Assembly: GCF_027923225.1 (NCBI RefSeq) | Contig: NZ_BSDI01000014.1 | Location: 1 to 64,000, forward strand | DNA length: 64,000 bases | Reading direction: 5' to 3' | Source: Phytohabitans aurantiacus | Lineage (GTDB): Bacteria > Actinomycetota > Actinomycetes > Mycobacteriales > Micromonosporaceae | Shown: piece after piece, positions 16,058 through 24,092 of the stretch | Layout of the letters: every line of letters starts with the position of its first letter | How positions within the stretch are numbered: the first letter of the stretch is position 1 | Made by a program: the position numbers and the translations under genes | The notes under the pieces: generated by a model | What the model was told of the DNA's origin: nothing | Databases searched by the model: none | What the model saw: the letters and a program-made list of their open reading frames with translations, nothing else

Positions 16058-17425
16058 TCAGCTCAGCGCCGTCGACCGCCACACGCCGCCAACCCGAACG
16101 TAGAGTCGTTTGTTGGTGGAGTCGACGGCGAGCGTGCCGTCTACCGGGGTGTGGGTGAAGGAGGCGTCGCTGACCGGGCCCGCGACCAGGCGCAGCGGCG
16201 GGTTCGGCTGATGCCTTGTGGGGATGGTGCCGCCGGCCTGCCCGCCGATGTTTCCGTAGCAGTTCTCCACCCGAAAGTCGCCGGTACTCGAGGACTCGTA
16301 ATAGATGTGGTTGCCGGTCGGCTTTGTGGCGTAGGCGCCAACGACGTTGCGAAGAACGGCGGTCGAACCGGGGCCTGAGTACAGATCGACCCCGGAGTTC
16401 ACCGTCGCCGGGGCACCGTTGGCGATCAGCACGTTTTCCAGGGCGCTGGAATTGCCCGCCCAGGCGATGATGTTCTGCGCGGTGGAATAGCCGTCGGCGA
16501 ACCCGCCCGCGTAGCAGTAGATGTTGCTCGCGTAGACGTGCCTGCAGGAGGCGTCGACCTTCAGATGAGGGCCGCCGCGCATGGCTGAGGTTTCGAACTT
16601 GCAGTCCGTCAGGTAGATCCCGTTCGGGTTGTTCGTGGCCGCGGTGCCGCGTGTGATCCACAGTGCTCCGGTGCCGAACGCCTCGAAGCGGCAGCCGACG
16701 AAATGGATCTGGTTCACGTTGTCGGCGCTGTAGCCCCAGCCGCTCGTGGCCGACGAGTTTCGCAGCCACACGTTGGGTTGGGTCTTGCTGTCGGCCGTGC
16801 CGCCGCTGGACTCGATCACCAGGTTGTAGAACCGGGAGTCCCAGAACTCGACAGCGTCGATGCACAGGTCGTTGTTGCTCGACATGAACACATCGCGGAA
16901 GTAGGAGTTGTCGTTGTAGTACAGCTCGAGCAACAGCCCGGTCCTGCCGTTGCCGTTGAACCCGAGGTTCTCGATCGAGCAGTACCGCCGGTGCGTGGAG
17001 CCACTCGTGCCGGAAGACGGTGTACCGGACATGCGCAACAGGATCCCGTTCGCCGCCTTGCGGAGCGTCGACGCCTTGCTGCTCGCGCCGACCAGCCGGA
17101 TCCCGTTGCCTCCCACGGACAGGGCCGGACTACTGGCCGTCGGGACAACCTTGTATTTTCCGGTAGGGAAGTAGACCGTGCCGCCTCCGGCCGCCGTCGC
17201 CGCGTCGAGCGCGGCCTGGATGGCCGCGGTGTCGTCGTGGGAATCGTCGCCGACCGCGCCGAAGTCCTTCACATCGAACCAGTCCAGCGGACCCGCGGCC
17301 GCCGAAGCGGGTGCGGCCTCCGCGGCGATCGCCGCGCCGGCCACGCCTGTCACGGCGCCCGTGAACAACACCCGGCGCCTCAGACTGCGCCCGCGGGCGA
17401 CACCCGGGACCTTCGGATCGACCAC
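16058..17425 (-). CDS. Exported pectate-lyase-superfamily right-handed beta-helix protein
   Basis: 455 residues. A twin-arginine leader (RGRSLRRRVLFTGAVTGVAG, cleavage after an ASA near residue 50) directs export. The mature protein opens with FDVKDFGAVGDDSHDDTAAI and GGGTVYFPTGKYKV, the signature of the Pectate_lyase_3/GH28-like beta helix, followed by many short turns (GIRLVGASSKASTLRKAANG, NIYCYAGGFADGYSTAQNII). The last 35 residues (SDASFTHTPVDGTLAVDSTN) look like a separate cap found at the end of some phage-tail and surface fibre proteins. I choose GTG 17425 because of AGAGGAA 5-6 bases upstream; a GTG or ATG at 17476 would add 17 residues. Confidence 0.82.
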   Translation of the reverse strand: MVDPKVPGVARGRSLRRRVLFTGAVTGVAGAAIAAEAAPASAAAGPLDWFDVKDFGAVGDDSHDDTAAIQAALDAATAAGGGTVYFPTGKYKVVPTASSPALSVGGNGIRLVGASSKASTLRKAANGILLRMSGTPSSGTSGSTHRRYCSIENLGFNGNGRTGLLLELYYNDNSYFRDVFMSSNNDLCIDAVEFWDSRFYNLVIESSGGTADSKTQPNVWLRNSSATSGWGYSADNVNQIHFVGCRFEAFGTGALWITRGTAATNNPNGIYLTDCKFETSAMRGGPHLKVDASCRHVYASNIYCYAGGFADGYSTAQNIIAWAGNSSALENVLIANGAPATVNSGVDLYSGPGSTAVLRNVVGAYATKPTGNHIYYESSSTGDFRVENCYGNIGGQAGGTIPTRHQPNPPLRLVAGPVSDASFTHTPVDGTLAVDSTNKRLYVRVGGVWRSTALS

Positions 17426-17488
17426 GCGCGTTCCTCTCAGAGTGCCGCTCACCAAGATCGTTCGACGCGTGATCATACAGAGATGTGA

Positions 17489-17555
17489 GCTGCCGCGACG
17501 TTCGTCGCGGGCGAGACCGTCGCTCCCGCGGCCTCACCCAACGCGGCTACACAAC
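17489..17555 (+). repeat. Dispersed element E2, isolated copy
   Basis: GAGCTGCCGCGACGTTCGTC followed by a GCGAGACCGTCGCTCCCGCG block and GGCCTCACCCAACGCGGC. It matches intergenic sequences at 22311, 22470 (inverted), 44861 (inverted) and 50551. It has internal dyad symmetry (GCCGCGACG/CGTCGCGG). It lies in the 174-bp gap between the pectate-lyase-like gene and the MocR gene. Here the partner GATCAAGG inverted repeat is absent. Confidence 0.7.
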
Positions 17556-17599
17556 CAGATCGCCACAGACGCCACCGACCTCACTCCATCAGCGCCGCA

Positions 17600-19033
17600 T
17601 CACGGTAGCGGCGGCGCCGTCCGGACTTCGCGGATCGCCGTGGCCAGCAGGGTGACGCCCTCGGCGATGGCGGCCTCGCCGAGGATGGCGTAGCCGAAGA
17701 TCAGGCCGCCCGGTCCGGTGCTGGCGATCCGGTACGGGCCGACGCCGTGGATGCCGAGCCCGTGCCGGTCGGCGGCCGCTACCACCGCCGCCTCGTCGAG
17801 GTCGGGCGGGAGCCAGGCGACCACGTGCTGCCCGGCGGCGATCCCGGCCGGTTCCAGGTCGGGCAGGTGGGTGCGCAAGGCGTCCAGCAGCGCGTCGCGG
17901 CGGCGGCGGTACACCGGACGCATCCGGCGCAGGTGGCGGTCGAACTCGCCGCGGGCGAGGAAGTCGGCGAACGTCAACTGGTCGATGACCGGCGAGCCGC
18001 GGTCGGCGAGTACCTTCGCCGCGGCGAGGTCGGCGACCAGGTGGGCGGGCGCGACCAGCCAGCCGAGCCGCAGCCCCGGTGCGAGCGTCTTGCTGGCCGT
18101 TCCACAGTAGACGACGTGGTCGGGCGCCAGGCCCTGCATGGCGCCCACCGGCGACCGGTCGTAGCGGTACTCCGCGTCGTAGTCGTCCTCGACCACGAGC
18201 GCGCCGCGGCGCTGGGCCCAGCGGATCACGTCGGCCCGCACCGCGGCCGACATGACGGCGCCGGTGGGCCACTGGTGCGAGGGTGTGAGCACGACGGCGT
18301 CGGCGCCGGCCCGGTCGAGGGCGTCGACGTGGATGCCGTTCGGCCCCACGGGTACGCCGACCACGTCGAGGCCGGCGGCGCTGGCCAGTACGCGGGCGTC
18401 GTCGTTGGACGACGGGTCCTCCAGGGCGATCCGCCGGGCGCCGCGCCGCAGGAGTACCTGGATCAGCAGCGAGATGCCCTGCCCGTACCCGCTGCAGATC
18501 ACCACGTTGTCGGGGACCGCCGAGGTGCCGCGCACCCGGTTGAGGTAGTCGCAGAGGGCCCGGTGCAGCTCCGGCACGCCGCGCCCGTCGAGGTACGCGA
18601 ACCGGTCGTTGGGCGTGGTGGTGAGCACGGTGCGCACCGAGCGCAGCCAGGCGGCCCGCGGGAACTGTGACACGTCGGTGCGCCCGTACCCGAAATCGAC
18701 CCTGCGCGTGGCCGGCCGCGCCCGCGAAGCCGTGCCACCGGCGGAGCCCGGCGCCATCGACGCGGCGACCTGGGTGTAGCCGCCCGACCGGCTGACGAGG
18801 TAGCCCTCGGCGACGAGCTGCTGGTATGCCTCCACGACCACCCCGCGGGAGACCCCGAGGCCGGCGGCGAGGGCGCGGGTGGGTGGCAGTGACGTACCGG
18901 TGCGCAGCCGGCCGGTCCGGATGCTCGCGCGGATCGACGCCTCGATCTGCCGGTGCAGCGGCACCCCGGCGTCGCGGTCAAGCTCGATCAGCAGATCCTC
19001 GGCCGGTCCAGAATTGGTCCTCAATTGGCCCAC
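17600..19033 (-). CDS. MocR family (GntR HTH - aminotransferase) regulator
   Basis: 477 residues. The N-terminal GntR winged helix reads DAGVPLHRQIEASIRASIRT, SLPPTRALAAGLGVSRGVVV and EAYQQLVAEGYLVSRSGGYT. The C-terminal class I aminotransferase-like domain has SGYGQGISLLIQVLL, VLTPSHQWPTGAVM and the PLP-lysine region YCGTASKTLAPGLRLGWLVA. It is divergent from an FAD-dependent oxidase gene 47 bp away and probably regulates it. The start region contains the direct repeat CCAATTGAGGACCAATT (about 19009-19026), the repeat type MocR proteins often bind. It could be a PdxR-like activator, but no pdxST genes are adjacent. Confidence 0.92.
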   Translation of the reverse strand: MGQLRTNSGPAEDLLIELDRDAGVPLHRQIEASIRASIRTGRLRTGTSLPPTRALAAGLGVSRGVVVEAYQQLVAEGYLVSRSGGYTQVAASMAPGSAGGTASRARPATRRVDFGYGRTDVSQFPRAAWLRSVRTVLTTTPNDRFAYLDGRGVPELHRALCDYLNRVRGTSAVPDNVVICSGYGQGISLLIQVLLRRGARRIALEDPSSNDDARVLASAAGLDVVGVPVGPNGIHVDALDRAGADAVVLTPSHQWPTGAVMSAAVRADVIRWAQRRGALVVEDDYDAEYRYDRSPVGAMQGLAPDHVVYCGTASKTLAPGLRLGWLVAPAHLVADLAAAKVLADRGSPVIDQLTFADFLARGEFDRHLRRMRPVYRRRRDALLDALRTHLPDLEPAGIAAGQHVVAWLPPDLDEAAVVAAADRHGLGIHGVGPYRIASTGPGGLIFGYAILGEAAIAEGVTLLATAIREVRTAPPLP

Positions 19034-19080
19034 AGTATCGGACCTTATCGTGTGTACCGATTCCTGCGAGGCTCAGTGGC

Positions 19081-20436
19081 ATGACAACGACGACGACCCG
19101 CTTCGACGGCCAGGTCCTCACCCCTGGCGACGCCGGCTACGACACCGCCCGTACCGTCTGGAACGCCATGGTCGACCGGCGTCCCCGCATGATCATCCGC
19201 GCGGCGACCGTCGCCGACGTGGTCGCCGCCGTGCGGCTGGCCCGCGAACAGGGCCTGGAGATCGGCGTGCGCTGCGGCGGCCACAACGTCGCCGGCTTCG
19301 CCGTGCCGGACGGCGGCCTCATGATCGACCTGACGCCCATGGGTGGCGTGCGGATCGACCCGGTCCGTCGCCGGGCCCGGGTGCAGGGCGGCGCGCTGCT
19401 CGGCGCGCTGGACCGGGCATCGCAGGCGTACGGCCTGGCCACCACCGCCGGCAACGTCTCGCACACCGGCGTCGGCGGGCTCACGCTCGGCGGCGGCATG
19501 GGCTGGCTGGCCCGCCAGCACGGCCTGGCCTGCGACAACGTGGTCTCCTACACGATGGTCACCGCCGAGGGCGAGGTCGTCACCGCGAGCCGCACCGAGA
19601 ACCCCGACCTGTTCTGGGGCCTGCGCGGCGGTGGCGGCAACTTCGGCATCGTCACCGAGTTCGAGTTCCAGCTGCACCACACCGGTACGCGGACGCTGGT
19701 CGCCGAGTTCGACTTCCGCGCCGAGGACGCCGTACCGGTCATCGAGGGCTGGCGCGACCTGAGCGCGGTCGCGCCCCGGCGGGCGACGTTCACCGCCGAG
19801 GTCGCCAGCGGGCCCGCCGGCCCCATCGCCACGGTGGGATTCGTGTGGGTCGGCGACCCGACCGAGGGCCGCCGGCTGCTGCCCGCGATGCGGGCGCTCG
19901 GACGCCCGGTCGCGTCCCGGGTCAGCACGCCGTCGTACCTCGAACTTCAGCGACGCGACGACTCCAGCGGCGGCCACGCCTACCGCCGCTACTCCAAGGC
20001 GCACTACCTGCGGCGGTTCTCCACCGCGGCGATCGAGGCGTTTCTGCTGCGCGGCGGCACCGACCTGAGCGGCGACCGGTACCTTCCCGGCGTGGGCCTG
20101 CAGGCGTACGGCGGCGCGATCGCCGATGTGCCGGAGGCAGACGCCGCGTTCAGCCACCGCGGCACGATGTTCGAGTACGGGGCCGGCTGCCGCTGGACCG
20201 ACCCGGCCGAAGACGACGCGAGGATGGCTGCCGCCCGTGCCGCGGGCGCGGCGCTGGAGCCGTACGCGAGCGGGGTGTACGTCAACTCGTTGACCGCCGA
20301 CGAGCTGGCCGACGGGCAGCGCGGCGTGCGGCGGGCGTACTCGCCCGCGAAGCTGGCCCGGCTGACCGCGGTGAAGACCGCGTACGACCCGGCCAACGTG
20401 TTCCACCTGAACCAGAACATCCGCCCGGCATCCTGA
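19081..20436 (+). CDS. FAD-binding oxidoreductase, berberine-bridge type
   Basis: 451 residues. The FAD_binding_4 domain has RCGGHNVAGFAVPDGGLMID, where the histidine of GGHN is the expected 8-alpha-histidyl FAD attachment site. The second covalent site is not conserved: AGNVSHTGVGGLTLGGGMGW lacks the cysteine found in bicovalent berberine-bridge-like enzymes. The BBE C-terminal signature is YDPANVFHLNQNIRP. No signal peptide is present. Such enzymes oxidise sugars, alcohols or natural-product intermediates with oxygen. It is divergent from the MocR gene and followed 16 bp later by a TetR frame. Confidence 0.9.
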   Translation: MTTTTTRFDGQVLTPGDAGYDTARTVWNAMVDRRPRMIIRAATVADVVAAVRLAREQGLEIGVRCGGHNVAGFAVPDGGLMIDLTPMGGVRIDPVRRRARVQGGALLGALDRASQAYGLATTAGNVSHTGVGGLTLGGGMGWLARQHGLACDNVVSYTMVTAEGEVVTASRTENPDLFWGLRGGGGNFGIVTEFEFQLHHTGTRTLVAEFDFRAEDAVPVIEGWRDLSAVAPRRATFTAEVASGPAGPIATVGFVWVGDPTEGRRLLPAMRALGRPVASRVSTPSYLELQRRDDSSGGHAYRRYSKAHYLRRFSTAAIEAFLLRGGTDLSGDRYLPGVGLQAYGGAIADVPEADAAFSHRGTMFEYGAGCRWTDPAEDDARMAAARAAGAALEPYASGVYVNSLTADELADGQRGVRRAYSPAKLARLTAVKTAYDPANVFHLNQNIRPAS

Positions 20437-20557
20437 GCCGTCCGAGCGCCGGTTGCGTGAGGTCGTCGCGGCCGACCACACTCTGTGGGTGGCGGCCCGA
20501 CAGACTCCCAGTGCTCAGGCCCGCAGCCGGAGGCAGGCGGACCATGCGCCCAGCGGC

Positions 20558-21133
20558 ATGTGGGCCCGCAAGAAGCAGGAGACCCGCCAGACCCTGCAGC
20601 GGGTCTCGCTCCAGCTCGTGCTCGAGCGCGGGCTGGACGGCGTCACCGTCGACGAGATCAGCAGCGCCGCTGGCGTGTCGCCGCGAACGTTCGCCAACTA
20701 CTTCACCTCCAAGGACGAGGCGCTGACCGGCGACGGACCGTGCGTGTTCGATCCCGCGATGCTGGCGGACATCGCCACCGGGGCCGCCGCCCTCGACCCG
20801 CTTCCGCAGGTGCACGCGCTGCTGTCCGCCAGCGTGGCGGAGGCCGACGGCCGCTGGGAGGAGATGCGCCAGCGGCGCCAGCTGCAGGAGCGGTATCCCG
20901 CCCTGATGGCGCGCCTGCTCGGTCGCTTCGCGAGCCTGGAGGATGAGCTGACCGGCGCGTTGGCGCGGCGCGCCGGCGTGGACGCCCAGTCGGAGATCGG
21001 TCCCCGGCTGCTGGCCGCCGTCTCCATCACCACCCTGCGGGTGGCGTTCCTTCGCTGGACCGAGCAGGACAGCCAGCGCTCGTTTGGCGCATACCTGGAG
21101 GAGGCGTTCACCCAGCTGCGCGGTGTGCGGTGA
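20558..21133 (+). CDS. TetR family transcriptional regulator
   Basis: About 191 residues from ATG 20558 (MWARKKQETRQTLQRVSLQL). The HTH is GLDGVTVDEISSAAGVSPRT with FANYFTSKDEALTG, then a helical effector domain ending FLRWTEQDSQRSFGAYLEEA. The start is uncertain. The frame is open back to 20453, and no good ribosome site precedes 20558, but the extra N-terminal residues (SAQARSRRQADHAPSG) look non-native. It lies downstream of the FAD oxidase on the same strand and may be co-transcribed. Confidence 0.85.
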   Translation: MWARKKQETRQTLQRVSLQLVLERGLDGVTVDEISSAAGVSPRTFANYFTSKDEALTGDGPCVFDPAMLADIATGAAALDPLPQVHALLSASVAEADGRWEEMRQRRQLQERYPALMARLLGRFASLEDELTGALARRAGVDAQSEIGPRLLAAVSITTLRVAFLRWTEQDSQRSFGAYLEEAFTQLRGVR

Positions 21134-21168
21134 GACCGAGCCCCAACCTCGGGCGGCCCACAGCAGGC

Positions 21169-21996
21169 TCAGAGTAGGGGGAGTACGGCCCGTGCCACGA
21201 CCCAACTCGTGTGCCTGGTCGCCTCGAACCTGATCCGTTCCTTGTCGACGGGCGGGCTCGCGGGCGTCTCCTCACACGAATGCCAGGGTTCGCACCCGGG
21301 CGGCACGGTGATGCCCTGGTAATCCCGCGCCACGCCGAACTGCGTGACCCAGTTGTGGTTGTAGGCAAGGCACATGAACCACAGCTCGAACAGGTTCGAG
21401 TCGTCCTCGTACTGCCGCCACTCGGTGCAGTACGGCTGGATCTTGGTGATCACCGCGGTGTTGGCGCCGACCAGCAGCTGCCGCAGACCACCGTCGCCGA
21501 GCCCGGCGTGCAACCGCGCCGCCATCGCGATCGGCCCGACCAGGTTCACCGCCAGCCCGAGCGGGTCGACGGTGTGCTTGGCATCGCCCGGTCCGGCCGA
21601 AGTGGACTGTGGCGGCCCGACCTGAGCCGCCTGCAGATGGCCGTCGGTCAGCGCCGCACACGCCGTGGCGTCGCGCGCCCACGCCTGCGCCGCGGACGGC
21701 GCGAGCCGCTCGAGATCGGCGAGCTCGACCACATGCCGTGTCGCGCAGGCGCGTACGCCCGCGATGGGCACTCGCTCCAGCTCGGCCAGTGCGTCGGCGC
21801 GGATGCCGGCCACCGCGGTCACGACCTGGTGGACCACCTGTTGCGGCGGGCCACCGGCGGCCAGGGTGCTGTAGATCTGGGTGATCGGGCCGAGCAGCGA
21901 ACCGGTGTCCGCCTGCGCCGGTCGCGCACCGCCGGGCACCGTGACCACCGTCGCCGCCAACGCCGCAACGGCACCGCGTACGAGCATGCGTCTCAC
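21169..21996 (-). CDS. Secreted protein of unknown function
   Basis: About 275 residues from GTG 21996, preceded by GGGGAGAG. A Sec-type signal peptide is clear (MLVRGAVAALAATVVTVPGG then ARPAQA|DT). The mature part is mostly helical and contains six cysteines (CATRHV, ACAALT, YCTEW, FMCLAY, PGCEP, HSCEE), suggesting disulfides. The C-terminal half has FELWFMCLAYNHNWVTQFGV and PGCEPWHSCEETPASPPVDK. I do not recognise the family. A longer start at 22065 is possible but has no ribosome site. Confidence 0.78.
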   Translation of the reverse strand: MRRMLVRGAVAALAATVVTVPGGARPAQADTGSLLGPITQIYSTLAAGGPPQQVVHQVVTAVAGIRADALAELERVPIAGVRACATRHVVELADLERLAPSAAQAWARDATACAALTDGHLQAAQVGPPQSTSAGPGDAKHTVDPLGLAVNLVGPIAMAARLHAGLGDGGLRQLLVGANTAVITKIQPYCTEWRQYEDDSNLFELWFMCLAYNHNWVTQFGVARDYQGITVPPGCEPWHSCEETPASPPVDKERIRFEATRHTSWVVARAVLPLL

Positions 21997-22191
21997 AGAG
22001 CTCTCCCCTCGTCGCCAACGGCCCATAGGAAGGCGTGAATACATCAGACCGGCTGGCGATACCACTAATCAAGCAGTCGATCTCGGCGTCCCGATGGATG
22101 GGAAAGCGGTTTCCTAAGGTGTCGCCCGCCCTGCTCCGCCCGCCCCACGCCGTCCCGTCCCGCGCCGCCCCGTGCCGTCCCGTCGCGCGCC

Positions 22192-22267
22192 GATCAAGGG
22201 CGAATGCACGTGGTTGGATCTCTTTTCCGCGTGCGGTTGCCCTTGATCCATGCACATGGCCTTGATC
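22192..22267 (-). repeat. Dispersed element IR1 (GATCAAGG inverted repeat), copy 1
   Basis: GATCAAGGGCGAATGCACGT at the left end pairs with CGCGTGCGGTTGCCCTTGAT at 22229-22248, and a third GGCCTTGATC box ends at 22267. Reverse-oriented relative to copies at 22565 and 50428. The interior carries GGATCTCTTTTCC. It lies in the 736-bp gene-free gap 21997-22732, preceded by a GC-rich tract (22125-22190) of CGTCCC/CGCGCC words. Confidence 0.75.
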
Positions 22268-22310
22268 GACGGCCCCTCGCGGGACAAGCCCAGAGCCAGG
22301 ACCGAGGTCT

Positions 22311-22366
22311 GAGCTACCGCGATGCCCGCCGCGGTCGAGGCCCGTTGCTCCCGCGGCCTCACCGTC
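22311..22366 (+). repeat. Dispersed element E2, copy next to IR1
   Basis: GAGCTACCGCGATGCCCGCC followed by GTTGCTCCCGCGGCCTCACC. It is preceded by CCAGGACCGAGGTCT, a lead-in also present before the E2 copy near 50551 (CCAGGACCGATGGCT). Together with the IR1 copy at 22192 it forms one composite module. Confidence 0.65.
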
Positions 22367-22469
22367 CGCGTCCCCACGACCCGCGTGGACGTGGCGACAA
22401 CATCCGTGACACTGCGGCTTCCGGGTTAGGGCAAGGCGGCGACGCGCGGGGAGAGTGACCACACGTGGA

Positions 22470-22520
22470 GGGTGAGGCCGCGGGAGCAGCGGTCTCGCGC
22501 ACGACGAACGTCGCGGTAGC
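22470..22520 (-). repeat. Dispersed element E2, inverted copy
   Basis: GGTGAGGCCGCGGGAGCAGC, then GGTCTCGCGCACGACGAACG and TCGCGGTAGC, the reverse complement of the E2 pattern. With the IR1 copy at 22565 it makes a second composite module facing the first, so 22192-22640 is a large inverted pair (IR1-E2...E2-IR1). Confidence 0.65.
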
Positions 22521-22564
22521 CCGCATCTGGGTCCGAGCCGGCGGCGGGTGTATCCGCGTTCGTC

Positions 22565-22640
22565 GATCAAGGGTAATCGCATGGATCAAGGGCGAATACA
22601 CGCGGTTTTGAGATCCAACCGCGTGTATTCGTCCTTGATC
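22565..22640 (+). repeat. Dispersed element IR1, copy 2
   Basis: Two GATCAAGG boxes (22565, 22584). The second starts a 24-nt arm (22584-22607, GATCAAGGGCGAATACACGC then GGTT) that pairs with 22617-22640 (AACCGCGTGTATTCGTCCTT then GATC) at 23 of 24 positions around a 9-nt loop. Relative to the other copies it has ATACAC paired with GTGTAT rather than ATGCAC with GTGCAT, a compensatory change. Confidence 0.8.
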
Positions 22641-22732
22641 GGGGGGAGAAGGCGCGGGGGTGGGACCCGCGCATGACGGCGCCGCGCCCCGGGCCGGTTC
22701 AGGCCGGGACGCGGCGACGATCGGTCAGCGTG

Positions 22733-23896
22733 TCAGGGCGTGATGAGCGTCGTGAAGACGTCGGCGTTGCCCGAGGCGCCGACATGGTCGTTGACGAACC
22801 CCTGGGTCACGCCGTCGAAGCGGTCGACGTAGTCGGGCAGGTTGACGGTGAAGGAGAGCGGCCACGAGCAGATCTTCTTCTTGTCCTGGAGCGCGCCGCG
22901 GGCGGCCGCGTTCAGCGGCACGTACGTGGACCCGCTGGCGAGGCTGGTGATCGCTCCGGCGACGGCGGTGCCGTACTTCGAGTACGGCGCCTGGCAACCC
23001 GTGGCGTCCTTCTCCATGATCAGAAGGTCGATCTTGCTCCAGCTGAAGCCTTGCCAGTTCACGATCGTCTTGAATGGATAGTAGTTCTTGTTGGGGACGT
23101 TCACCTCGTACAGGGGCACGACGTCCGCCCGCGGCTGGCCGTTGCTGCCACCCATCGCGATCACGAAGACCTCCGCGTCGCACAGGCTTCCGGGGCACCA
23201 CCACTTGCCCGCCCCGGGTTCCTGCACGTTCTTGATTTTGATGCGGTCCAGCCGGGTCGTCTTGGGCGGATTGGCCGGGACGAAGACGTCGCTCAGCACG
23301 CCGGCGGCGTTCAACGCGGCGGAGACGGCGTACATCGCCTCGGGCGTGATGTTCTCCATGTCGAGGCTGACCATGATCATGGGTGCCGGTGGCTCGCCGG
23401 CCAGGTCGACGATCACCGGCTTGCCATCCAGGTTCTCAGCGGTGAGCGTGGACGCCTCCGAGTCCTCGTCCGGCGCGGCGGCGAAGAGGGGCGGGACGCC
23501 CCTGGCGAGCTGACCGTCCTGGTCGGCCAGGTACACCGCCAGCGTGGAGCCGGTCATCTTCGGCAGCCCTAGGAACTCCTTCAACCCGGCGTCGGCCGCC
23601 GCGGCCAGCCGGGTGAACTCCGCGCCAGCCTTCGAATCCGACTTCGTGAAGACGGTGACGGGATCCACGACCCCATCGGTGCTCAGCGCGCTGAACAGCT
23701 CCTGACCGGCGACCCGATCGGTAGCGGCCAGCCGCAGCTGCCGGGCGAGGTCGATCTTCGTCTGCTCGACCGGCCCCACCTCCGTCTCGTCGGCCGCCGG
23801 CGCCGCGGCCGCCGACCCCGCCGCCAGCGGGATGAGCGATGCGAGCAGGGCACCCGCCACCGCGGTGGCTGTCCAGTTGAGTCTGCGTTTCGACAT
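22733..23896 (-). CDS. Secreted protein of unknown function, possibly DUF3103-like
   Basis: 387 residues from ATG 23896, with AAGGGG about 10 bases upstream. Signal peptide MSKRRLNWTATAVAGALLAS followed by LIPLAAGSAAAAP. The mature protein has FTRLAAAADAGLKEFLGLPK, MIMVSLDMENITPEAMYAVS, WWCPGSLCDAEVFVIAMGG and FKTIVNWQGFSWSKIDLLIM. I see a weak resemblance, from memory, to DUF3103 secreted proteins but cannot confirm it. Four cysteines lie in the C-terminal half. It stands alone, upstream of and divergent from the SARP gene. Confidence 0.8.
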   Translation of the reverse strand: MSKRRLNWTATAVAGALLASLIPLAAGSAAAAPAADETEVGPVEQTKIDLARQLRLAATDRVAGQELFSALSTDGVVDPVTVFTKSDSKAGAEFTRLAAAADAGLKEFLGLPKMTGSTLAVYLADQDGQLARGVPPLFAAAPDEDSEASTLTAENLDGKPVIVDLAGEPPAPMIMVSLDMENITPEAMYAVSAALNAAGVLSDVFVPANPPKTTRLDRIKIKNVQEPGAGKWWCPGSLCDAEVFVIAMGGSNGQPRADVVPLYEVNVPNKNYYPFKTIVNWQGFSWSKIDLLIMEKDATGCQAPYSKYGTAVAGAITSLASGSTYVPLNAAARGALQDKKKICSWPLSFTVNLPDYVDRFDGVTQGFVNDHVGASGNADVFTTLITP

Positions 23897-23976
23897 TTCC
23901 GTGTCCCCTTTGCCATCGGTGGCCCGCTCGATCGGCGGGCACGAAGACACGGTGGCGCCGGTGGCTGGCGCGGACC

Positions 23977-23998
23977 TGACGCGAGGCTGAAACCGTGG
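23977..23998. promoter_or_regulatory. 11-bp-period direct repeat upstream of the secreted protein gene
   Basis: TGACGCGAGGC followed immediately by TGAAACCGTGG: a TGA(C/A) core repeated at 11 bp, about 80 bases upstream of the ATG at 23896 and 95 bases before the divergent SARP start. This is the weakest of four similar sites (others at 27346, 30387 and 36434). Confidence 0.35.
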
Positions 23999-24092
23999 AG
24001 CTCGGGGCTCCTGTCCGGTGCGCGACCGTGGGCCCGTACGGACTGTGTCGCACCGCTAGCCTGTAGCTGATCTAGCCCGGGGAGACGGTCGC